A DNA stretch of 13,522 nt from Clostridia bacterium (lineage in GTDB: Bacteria; Bacillota_A; Clostridia; UBA1212; UBA1255). The notes under the pieces were generated by a model. That model had not been told where the DNA came from. It saw nothing but the letters and a program-made list of their open reading frames with translations, and made no database searches. Below are positions 1 through 5,277 of this stretch, piece by piece (position 1 is the first letter of the stretch; every line of letters starts with the position of its first letter). Where the stretch lies: NCBI GenBank assembly GCA_017522515.1, contig JAFWZH010000175.1, forward strand, positions 1 to 13,522, written 5' to 3'. The position numbers and the translations under genes were made by a program.

Positions 1-1
1 A

Positions 2-313
2 AAAAGATTAATAAATCAATATTTAATCAAAGTTGTCACTTACAAAGACCACATAGAAATTTTTCTAAACGAAATACCATCGACAATGCTCAAGGGAGAA
101 GAAGATAAAATAATTGAATATGTCACAGCAAACGGAGCAGCCCAAGAAACGGGTTGCTCTTTATTTTTAAGCAAAAAAATAGCGGATAATCCTGCTGAAT
201 TAGCAAAATTATCCACAAAAACTGGTGGAGGTGAGGAGAATCGAACTCCTGTCCGAAATCATATCTCCGCAAACATCTACGAGTGTATGTCACCGATTAA
301 ATTTCCCGACTGA
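2..313 (+). CDS. C-terminal part of a probable serine site-specific recombinase (partial, 5' end outside window)
   Basis: The frame is open from the window edge to a TGA at 311-313, so only the C-terminal ~103 residues are visible. The segment before the Met at 86 contains LINQYL and KVVTYKDHIEIFLNEIP, which resembles the end of large serine recombinases (a 'lin..v..v.vy.d.i.i.ln' pattern just after their C-terminal coiled coil). That is family knowledge and not proof, since no catalytic domain is in view. The frame then continues across a plus-strand terminator-like hairpin (135-168), the ssrA terminator (173-216) and 91 bases of the tRNA-like 3' end of ssrA, giving a tail that includes GGGEENRTPV, a peptide produced wherever a T-arm is translated. 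This is the geometry of an element integrated at the 3' end of ssrA whose integrase gene runs through the attachment site. The Met at 86 is probably internal. The true stop could differ if the gene is decayed. Confidence 0.42.
   Translation, partial: KRLINQYLIKVVTYKDHIEIFLNEIPSTMLKGEEDKIIEYVTANGAAQETGCSLFLSKKIADNPAELAKLSTKTGGGEENRTPVRNHISANIYECMSPIKFPD
135..168 (+). terminator. Rho-independent terminator-like hairpin on the plus strand
   Basis: GAGCAGCCC (135-143) and GGGTTGCTC (151-159) form a nine-pair stem with one G-U pair around a seven-base loop, followed by TTTATTTTT (160-168). It faces the ssrA terminator, as expected between convergent transcripts. It lies inside an open plus-strand frame, so either the recombinase transcript ends before its stop codon or the true gene end differs from the open frame. 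Confidence 0.55.
173..216 (-). terminator. Intrinsic terminator of ssrA
   Basis: Read on the minus strand, 216-202 and 196-182 pair as a 15-step stem with a few G-U wobbles around a five-base loop (201-197). It is followed by TA and seven T residues (179-173). It begins seven bases past the CCA end of the tmRNA, the normal position for an ssrA terminator. Confidence 0.75.
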
Positions 314-601
314 GAACTCAGATGACCGAAAGTTAACAGACGGTAGCTTCATAAATGCCGAATTGCCGCAAAGCTTAAGCAATCCCGTAGCCTACGCTAA
401 CCGCCGCGTAGGCAGGCCCGACTTAATGACGCTGATTACCGGGGGCACGGGTGACTCCCGGGTCAACGTGGCGCCCTTAGGCAGCCTGCAAAGAATTATT
501 TCTTGCGTTTAATTTTAAATTTCTCGTTTTTTAAGAGGCCAACGAGAATCCTCTACTCGCAGTCCACGTGTCAACAACCCCGTCGAAACCGGTACACCCC
601 C
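223..601 (-). ncRNA. ssrA: Transfer-messenger RNA (tmRNA)
   Basis: tmRNA rescues ribosomes stalled on broken mRNAs: it acts first as a tRNA-Ala mimic, then as an mRNA for a degradation tag, working with SmpB, which is encoded just upstream. On the minus strand the RNA starts GGGGGUG and ends CACCUCC-A-CCA, and these ends pair as a seven-base acceptor stem. The T-arm is AGGAG-UUCGAUU-CUCCU. Near the 5' end is the diagnostic GGUUUCGACGGGG stretch. The tag reading frame is at 506-477: resume codon GCA, then the nine-residue peptide ARNNSLQAA and a TAA stop. Length is about 379 nt, normal for a one-piece tmRNA. The peptide ends LQAA where most bacteria have ALAA or similar. The 3' end overlaps a plus-strand frame from the left edge, suggesting use as an integration site. 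Confidence 0.96.
477..506 (-). CDS. tmRNA-encoded proteolysis tag ARNNSLQAA
   Basis: The internal reading frame of ssrA starts at GCA (506-504), preceded by UUAAAC as is usual for resume sites, and stops at TAA (479-477). With the alanine charged on the tmRNA the appended tag would be A-ARNNSLQAA. The last two alanines fit recognition by ClpXP-type proteases. The Leu-Gln pair before them is unusual compared with the common Ala-Leu-Ala-Ala ending. Confidence 0.85.
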   Translation of the reverse strand, partial: ARNNSLQAA

Positions 602-635
602 AAGTGTTAAATGTTGTACGCAAGCTTTTAAATTT

Positions 636-1106
636 TTATTCATGAAAGGCTTCCTTTAATCGCCTGTCAATTTCCCTCTTTGTTTCTTTCTCAGCCATTG
701 CATCGCGTTTGTCGTAGAGCTTTTTGCCCCTCGCGACGCCAAGTTCTACTTTTACACGTCCGTTTGAGAAATACAACTCAGTAGGGACTAAGGTTAATCC
801 CTTTTGTTGTATATATCCTAAAAGTCGCATAATTTCCCGCTTGTGAAGAAGTAATTTCCTGTCGCGCATTGCATCGTGATTAAAACGATTGCCTTGCTCG
901 TAAGGGCTGATATGAACTCCGCAAAGAAATGCTTCGCCGTTTTTTATCATAGCGTATGAATCTCTGAGATTTACCTTGCCTGCACGAAGAGATTTTACCT
1001 CTGTGCCAACAAGTTCGATGCCACATTCATAAGTTTCTTCTATAAAAAAATCGTGAAACGCTTTTTTGTTTGAGGCAATTGCTTTTTTGCCTTTTTCTGC
1101 AGCCAC
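636..1106 (-). CDS. smpB: SsrA-binding protein SmpB
   Basis: SmpB binds the tRNA-like domain of tmRNA and places it in the empty A site of stalled ribosomes for trans-translation in the cytoplasm. The 156-residue product has full family length and the expected features: an N-terminal lysine-rich lead-in, [29 protein letters not shown] in the core, NLRDSYAMI, a HISPYEQGN segment, [16 protein letters not shown], and the basic C-terminal tail ([22 protein letters not shown]) that inserts into the mRNA channel. The start is GTG at 1106-1104, with AGGAG nine bases upstream. The gene ends 34 bases before the tmRNA 5' end on the same strand, so both partners are probably made together. A good promoter lies just upstream (1156-1184). 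Confidence 0.97.
   Translation of the reverse strand: MAAEKGKKAIASNKKAFHDFFIEETYECGIELVGTEVKSLRAGKVNLRDSYAMIKNGEAFLCGVHISPYEQGNRFNHDAMRDRKLLLHKREIMRLLGYIQQKGLTLVPTELYFSNGRVKVELGVARGKKLYDKRDAMAEKETKREIDRRLKEAFHE
642..670 (-). promoter_or_regulatory. Possible ssrA promoter inside the 3' end of smpB
   Basis: On the minus strand TTGACA (670-665) is followed after 17 bases by TTTCAT (647-642), a 4/6 match to TATAAT. Transcription would start near 635, about 35 bases before the mature tmRNA 5' end, leaving a short leader for RNase P to remove. The weak -10 makes co-transcription from the smpB promoter equally possible. Confidence 0.35.
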
Positions 1107-1155
1107 AAAAAACTACTCCTTCCTATTTGAGATTCCCATAAAACAAGGGGTACAT

Positions 1156-1184
1156 ATGATACAACCAACCAAACCTTTTGTCAA
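1156..1184 (-). promoter_or_regulatory. Sigma-A type promoter of smpB(-ssrA)
   Basis: On the minus strand TTGACA (1184-1179) and TATCAT (1161-1156) are separated by exactly 17 bases, giving a start near 1149 and a roughly 43-base leader with AGGAG before the GTG start. The -35 lies 10 bases beyond the stop of the upstream secreted-protein gene, so smpB need not depend on that gene's transcript. Confidence 0.7.
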
Positions 1185-1194
1185 ATGAAAAAAC

Positions 1195-2550
1195 TTACCA
1201 CTTGCGAAAAATTTCAAAACAGTGCGTGCGTCTTGGCGGAATGCTTTCGGTGGGCTCTTGCTCAGGTGTTACGTTTGGAGTAGGAGAAGGAGTCGGCGTT
1301 ATAGGTGAATATACAATGGTTATGTCCAATGAACACGGAGCATAAATGTATCTTGTGCTTGGGTTATTTCCAAAATAAATTTTAAGTACTCCGTTGACGG
1401 TGATTGTATTCCTGCCCGGTACCAATTGAGACGCACGTACAGTAAAGTTGCGTAGAGTTCCTTCAAAAAGCACAGCGTTTTCCTCAAAGCGTGTAGTTGT
1501 GCTTTTTATAACCATATTGTTTATATAAATCTCATGCCCGGTCATTTGATTGCGTGTGTATGTGTAACGTCTTGCAAAATCTGAAAGGATTTTGTTATTG
1601 TCATTCATGATGCCTTGCAAAGTTATATCAAAAGAAAGTTGCTTTGCTGTTTGTGGCATTAAAAAAGTATTTTCACCAATTCTTTGAGAAGGCTCTCCGC
1701 TTATATTCAATAAAGAGCTTGCCGAGGGAAACTTCATAACAAAATCTACAGTAACAGGACCTGAAAAGGTGGCATAAGAGTAAAATGTGTCAGCACCGCT
1801 TCCGGAAGCAAAAAATAACCTTACAACACCGCCGCTTTCTGCCCAACTGTAGAAAATACCGTATTCTAAAAGCGACACGGTTGCCTTGCCGTTTTTAAAA
1901 ATGCCAAGTTTTGTTAATCTTTCACGGATCGACTCGTCTTTACCGCTTACGGTAGTTGTGAAATTCCATATAGGACTATTGATGCTTTCTATCAAATCTT
2001 TTATAGAAATATACATAGCATTGTTTAAATTATTAACACCAAACAACTTTTTGACGTTTGCCGGCAAATCTGTGTATTTTACCAGTCTTGCATTGCCGGT
2101 GTTTATTTCGAATTCAGAAGGGAAACGAGAATTTGTAATAGGAATACCGTTAATGGAGAAACCTAAAAAACGGTATTCTCCGGCTGTGGAATTTGCGTCT
2201 TTGTCTGCACGGAAATATCCGTTGGCCGTAGCTTTAAAATCGTTTACTGTTCCTGTAAACTGTACTGAATTTGGCTCTCCGTATACACATAATCCTAAGT
2301 CGCAAAAAATCTCCGTATTAAAATAAAATTTTTGGACCGTCTTGCCATTTGAAACGCTGATATACGGCGTATTTTTATAGATAACTGACAAAAAGGGTGC
2401 AATATCTGCCCATTGGGCTGAAGTGCCATCGCCGTAAAAGTTTTTGTTATCCTTAGCATTTATATAAAAATTCTCGCTTAAAAATAACAATAAAAATACT
2501 AAAGCCACAAAGAAAAATGTGACTTGCATACCTTTTTTTCTAAAAAACAT
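1195..2550 (-). CDS. Secreted or membrane-anchored protein of unknown function with a Thr/Pro-rich C-terminal linker
   Basis: I do not recognise the family. The 451-residue product begins with basic MFFRKKG followed by a hydrophobic segment (about residues 9-25), which is a signal peptide or signal anchor without a clear AxA cleavage site. The body (about 30-415) is rich in short beta-type strands, Asn, Ser, Thr and aromatic residues, as in extracellular beta-sandwich proteins. Near residues 417-437 is a linker with TPTPSPTPN and EQEPTE, which in Clostridia usually joins extracellular domains or leads to an anchor. Here it is followed only by a short basic tail (RRTHCFEIFRKW) with no membrane segment or sorting signal. 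The C-terminus may therefore be truncated. The start at ATG 2550 has GGAGG seven to eight bases upstream. It lies 25 bases after the lipoprotein gene and is probably in its operon. Confidence 0.72.
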   Translation of the reverse strand: MFFRKKGMQVTFFFVALVFLLLFLSENFYINAKDNKNFYGDGTSAQWADIAPFLSVIYKNTPYISVSNGKTVQKFYFNTEIFCDLGLCVYGEPNSVQFTGTVNDFKATANGYFRADKDANSTAGEYRFLGFSINGIPITNSRFPSEFEINTGNARLVKYTDLPANVKKLFGVNNLNNAMYISIKDLIESINSPIWNFTTTVSGKDESIRERLTKLGIFKNGKATVSLLEYGIFYSWAESGGVVRLFFASGSGADTFYSYATFSGPVTVDFVMKFPSASSLLNISGEPSQRIGENTFLMPQTAKQLSFDITLQGIMNDNNKILSDFARRYTYTRNQMTGHEIYINNMVIKSTTTRFEENAVLFEGTLRNFTVRASQLVPGRNTITVNGVLKIYFGNNPSTRYIYAPCSLDITIVYSPITPTPSPTPNVTPEQEPTESIPPRRTHCFEIFRKW

Positions 2551-2575
2551 AATATATCCTCCGCTTTATATCAAT

Positions 2576-3679
2576 TTATCTGTTTATATTAAAGAAAACA
2601 GTGCAACCGAACCCATCAGTAGGGACAAAAGAAACAACATATTCTAAATTAGGTCTTGAATCAGATGTGTACACAAATTTCTGAACAGACCGATCTGTTG
2701 ACGTGATTTTTTCAAAATCAACAGATGCTTTTTCTTGTACATCAGAGGGTAGCAGCGCCATTATTACACTTAGCCTTTGCTTGATAAGTGTGCTGTCATA
2801 AGAGCAGGGAAGTTTGCACAAACTACCTTGGCCTATGTCAAGAGGAATTGCAAACATTCCGCCGGAATATGAATTAATCCAAAGAGACAGCTCTGTGCCA
2901 GTTTCATCAAAATATACAAAAGAATCAATAATATCATTGCTTTCTGATAAGTAAGCCAATAAATCTCTAAACATACAAAATGTATCGGTATCATAAAAGC
3001 ATAGTAGAATATTATTTCCATTATGATCTTTTGTTTCAATAGCGTTTGCCGGTGTGAAACGCTTGCGCGAATCTATAAGTTGCCTGATTTGTGTTTTTTC
3101 CTCCGCAGAAATAATCTCATTAGGGTAAAGAGAATATGTGCGTTCTATAGGATTTTCGGTTATTTTTGCAAGCCCTGCGTTGCAAAAATAAGTAACAGCT
3201 TGCCTGTTCTTATCACTGACACCTTTAAAATCATCAATGAAAGAACTCCACATGTCATTTGTAATTTGGTTGTTTTGCCATAACCATAAAGTTTGAACAT
3301 TATCCTTGCCTTGCCTGTATTTGCAAGTTTTAATGCTCAGTTTTGAAAGCTTTTGTTTTCTTGTAAGAAACAAGAGTGCTTCGTAGGAATTTTCTCGGTT
3401 GTCAAAAGACGATGCGTCGCCACATAAAAAGTTCGCACCATCTTGTTCGGAATATTCCGGGAAATATGTGCTTCGTAGTAATTCGTCTTGTGTAATCTCA
3501 CGATACAAAAGGTTATAGAAATCTTGTCTTGATATTTCGTCATGCATTGCAGTTGACGGAATGCTTTCCTCGCGACTGTTACTGCAGCCGGGCAATAAGC
3601 ATAGACAAGTAAGAATCAATAGTATCAGACACACAAAAAGTATCGAAATAAAATTTACTCGTTTTCTTTTCAAGCTCAT
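2576..3679 (-). CDS. Lipoprotein of unknown function
   Basis: The product is about 367 residues, counted from the ATG at 3679. It starts with basic SLKRKR, then a hydrophobic stretch rich in Leu, Ile and Cys, then LLPGC, a lipobox. The Cys near residue 32 would be lipidated and hold the protein on the outer face of the membrane. The mature part has no motif I recognise; it is mixed alpha/beta with scattered cysteines. The frame is open 26 codons further upstream, but those codons overlap the promoter (3702-3730), and the ATG at 3679 has an AAGGTGGTGA Shine-Dalgarno site at good spacing, which decides the start. The next gene, also secreted and unknown, follows after 25 bases, so the two likely act together at the cell surface. 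Confidence 0.75.
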   Translation of the reverse strand: MSLKRKRVNFISILFVCLILLILTCLCLLPGCSNSREESIPSTAMHDEISRQDFYNLLYREITQDELLRSTYFPEYSEQDGANFLCGDASSFDNRENSYEALLFLTRKQKLSKLSIKTCKYRQGKDNVQTLWLWQNNQITNDMWSSFIDDFKGVSDKNRQAVTYFCNAGLAKITENPIERTYSLYPNEIISAEEKTQIRQLIDSRKRFTPANAIETKDHNGNNILLCFYDTDTFCMFRDLLAYLSESNDIIDSFVYFDETGTELSLWINSYSGGMFAIPLDIGQGSLCKLPCSYDSTLIKQRLSVIMALLPSDVQEKASVDFEKITSTDRSVQKFVYTSDSRPNLEYVVSFVPTDGFGCTVFFNINR

Positions 3680-3701
3680 TGAATCACCACCTTGGGCGAG
3701 C

Positions 3702-3730
3702 AGTATAGCATGAAAAAAATGCAGATTCAA
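3702..3730 (-). promoter_or_regulatory. Sigma-A promoter of the lipoprotein / secreted-protein operon
   Basis: On the minus strand TTGAAT (3730-3725) is followed after 17 bases by TATACT (3707-3702), with TGC just before the -10 (an extended -10). The predicted start near 3695 leaves a leader of about 16 bases that holds only the Shine-Dalgarno sequence. This rules out the longer upstream start of the lipoprotein frame. Confidence 0.7.
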
Positions 3731-3748
3731 TACGGGGACTTGTGGTAG

Positions 3749-3779
3749 AAATGGCAAAAACTATCCATTTTTGCCATTT
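3749..3779. repeat. Perfect 12-bp inverted repeat with 7-base loop
   Basis: AAATGGCAAAAA (3749-3760) and TTTTTGCCATTT (3768-3779) are exact reverse complements around CTATCCA. It overlaps the stop codon of the degenerate minus-strand frame and sits just upstream of the lipoprotein promoter. It could end transcription weakly (only three G-C pairs, no long T tract beyond the stem) or serve as an operator for a dimeric regulator. Confidence 0.5.
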
Positions 3780-3950
3780 ATATCATCAGAACGATAGTAG
3801 AAAATTTTCATAGAAAACTTGTTTGTTTTTGCGTTAGTTGTATTGTCGTTGAGAATATCCAACAGGCTCATTTTTGCACCGATTTGCTCCATTATAGGGC
3901 GAATATTGGGGATATAGTCGTATTTTTCCGGAGTATATATTTTTGAACAC
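3761..3950 (-). pseudogene. Small degenerate (frameshifted?) open reading frame
   Basis: One minus-strand frame, open from 3979 to a TAG at 3763-3761, encodes a protein-like stretch: KIYTPEKYDYIPNIRP, then MEQIGAKMSLLDILNDN, and ending FYYRSDDINGKNG. It has no usable start in that frame. A GTG (3950-3948) lies just upstream in another frame, and the two would join as VFKIYTPEKY if the five-base A run (3944-3940 on the minus strand) were one base shorter. This looks like a short gene broken by a homopolymer slip, or a 3' remnant of a lost gene. I do not recognise the family. No other gene is visible in 3680-4210; the rest holds promoters and inverted repeats. Confidence 0.3.
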
Positions 3951-4066
3951 CTCTGTTCTGCTTTCTGTATTCTATTATATTATCTGGCATTGGGAAAAGG
4001 TGCCTGTATTGACAATAAAAAAAAGCCCAAAAATTGTGAATTTTTTGTAAATAAAATAAGAATAAG

Positions 4067-4095
4067 TTGCATAGTGTGAATAATTTTGATAAAAT
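4067..4095 (+). promoter_or_regulatory. Probable promoter of the pilus operon
   Basis: TTGCAT (4067-4072), a 17-base spacer and TAAAAT (4090-4095) preceded by TGA (extended -10 type). A start near 4102 gives a leader of about 108 bases before the first gene. No other credible promoter is seen until the tRNA operon, so this one probably drives all seven genes. Confidence 0.5.
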
Positions 4096-4157
4096 CAAGA
4101 GAAATCAATTACTTGAGGAAGGTAATTATAAAATATATGTGTGTATAAATGTGCCTT

Positions 4158-4170
4158 TAATAGACTATTA
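4158..4170. repeat. Palindrome in the pilus operon leader
   Basis: TAATAG-A-CTATTA is a perfect 13-base dyad located about 55 bases after the predicted transcription start and 40 bases before the first start codon. A second small dyad, AATTAC...GTAATT (4108-4128), brackets a GAGGAAGG motif. Both lie in the untranslated leader and could be an operator or RNA structure. No regulator gene is present in the window. Confidence 0.3.
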
Positions 4171-4210
4171 TATTAGATTTATTAGGGTTGCCTTGTGAAC
4201 GAGGAAAAGT

Positions 4211-4672
4211 ATGGAAAAGGAACTTAAACGATTAAATCGAAGCGAATTAATTGATATTATTTATGAGTTGAAGCAAAGCGAACAGAGATTGCAATATGAT
4301 ATCTCTCATTTGAAGACTCAATTGGAACACAAAGAAATGCAATTTGAAAATGTAGGTTCCGTTGCAGAAGCAGCATTTGCAATAACCGAGATTTTTGCTG
4401 CGGCACAAAAAACTGCAGATATTTATCTCGAAGAAGTTAACTCACGTAAAGAAAATCTTGATAGTGAATGTGAAGCAATTCGCGCAAAAGCTGAGGCAGA
4501 AGCCGAAAGTATTATTAAGGCGGCAGAAAAGGAAGCAGAAAAACTTATACAGGAAGCAATAAGAAACAGAGAATTTATCATGGAACAATGCAGAAAATCT
4601 CGAGAAGAACTAAAAAAGTTCCGTGCAATTATTCAAAATCTTGATGGTGAAGATCCTTTCTGCTTTGAATAG
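4211..4672 (+). CDS. Coiled-coil cytoplasmic protein, first gene of the pilus operon
   Basis: The 153-residue product has no signal peptide or membrane segment. Residues 1-45 form a charged helix (LNRSELIDIIYELKQSEQ...). Residues 50-80 contain an Ala-rich conserved-looking stretch, GSVAEAAFAITEIFAAAQ. Residues 85-145 form a long Glu/Lys/Ala coiled coil (AKAEAEAESIIKAAEKEAEK). The pattern resembles DivIVA/stalk-like coiled-coil proteins, and similar short proteins lead pilus operons in Clostridia as far as I recall; no biochemical role can be read from the sequence. A scaffold that localises pilus assembly to a site on the membrane is a reasonable inference. GAGGAAAAG precedes the ATG. The signal peptidase gene follows after 14 bases. 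Confidence 0.8.
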   Translation: MEKELKRLNRSELIDIIYELKQSEQRLQYDISHLKTQLEHKEMQFENVGSVAEAAFAITEIFAAAQKTADIYLEEVNSRKENLDSECEAIRAKAEAEAESIIKAAEKEAEKLIQEAIRNREFIMEQCRKSREELKKFRAIIQNLDGEDPFCFE

Positions 4673-4686
4673 GAGAGGCAAGCTGT

Positions 4687-5274
4687 ATGGACAAGCAGGA
4701 TTCCGTGGCAGAATTGCTGTCGATAGAGGAAATAGAAAAGGAACGAAAGCGCATTCGTCGCAAGAAGTATTATAAAAGAGCTTTCAGGAGGACGATAGCT
4801 GCTTTAGTGGTTGTGGCTGCGGTTGCAGTACTTATTGCAACTTTATTATTGCCAATATTGCAAATATCGGGAGATAGTATGTCACCTACTCTTCAAAATA
4901 ATGATATAGTAGTTTTGATAAAGACTAAAAATCTCGAGCGTAACGACCTTGTGGGATTCTATTACCAGGGCAAAATACTTTTGAAAAGGGTAATAGCTTT
5001 GTCAGATGAAACGGTTGTAATTGACAAGGATGGCAATGTATATGTAAATAATAAGCTGTTGGATGAACCTTATGTTTCGCAACTTTGTTTGGGTGATTGC
5101 GACTTGGAATTCCCTTATAAAGTACCTGCAGGAGAATATTTTGTTATGGGAGACAAGCGCTCTAATTCCGTAGATAGCAGAAGTTCTTCCATTGGCACAG
5201 TGGCAAGAGAGGAAATAATAGGTAAAGTGTTTTTTAGAGCGTTTCCTATCAGAAGATTGGGATTTATAGGATAG
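4687..5274 (+). CDS. lepB: Type I signal peptidase (pilus-associated, SipB type)
   Basis: This membrane serine protease removes signal peptides from exported proteins on the outer face of the membrane. The 195-residue product has an unusually long, highly charged cytoplasmic lead (1-36), one membrane helix (about 37-58), then the catalytic SGDSMSPTL with Ser64, the KRVIAL box with general-base Lys100, and the conserved GDKRSNSVDSR motif (155-165). All key residues are present, so it should be active. Its place directly before the adhesin and pilin genes indicates a dedicated peptidase for pilin precursors, as described for other sortase-pilus clusters. AGGAGAGG lies eight bases before the ATG. 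It ends three bases before the adhesin start codon, so translation is likely coupled. Confidence 0.95.
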   Translation: MDKQDSVAELLSIEEIEKERKRIRRKKYYKRAFRRTIAALVVVAAVAVLIATLLLPILQISGDSMSPTLQNNDIVVLIKTKNLERNDLVGFYYQGKILLKRVIALSDETVVIDKDGNVYVNNKLLDEPYVSQLCLGDCDLEFPYKVPAGEYFVMGDKRSNSVDSRSSSIGTVAREEIIGKVFFRAFPIRRLGFIG

Positions 5275-5277
5275 AAA

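Noticed and set aside
225..512. Plus-strand frame of 95 codons over the tmRNA gene
   Set aside because: It is antisense to ssrA, has no ribosome binding site, and encodes only the reverse of tmRNA structural elements.
1886..2326. Plus-strand frame of 146 codons
   Set aside because: Lies wholly antisense to the secreted-protein gene, without a ribosome binding site or protein-like character.
3680..3757. Longer N-terminus of the lipoprotein starting at 3757
   Set aside because: The extra codons overlap the -35/-10 promoter elements and would put a long non-signal stretch before the lipoprotein signal; the ATG at 3679 has an excellent ribosome binding site.
4009..4037. TTGACA on the plus strand as a pilus-operon promoter
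   Set aside because: No acceptable -10 lies 16-18 bases downstream (AATTGT); the TTGCAT-17-TAAAAT pair further on is better.
3892..4098. Minus-strand frame of 68 codons upstream of the lipoprotein
   Set aside because: Phe/Ile/Tyr-rich low-complexity translation of AT-rich intergenic DNA overlapping the pilus promoter, with no ribosome binding site; the other frame at 3761-3950 looks more like protein.
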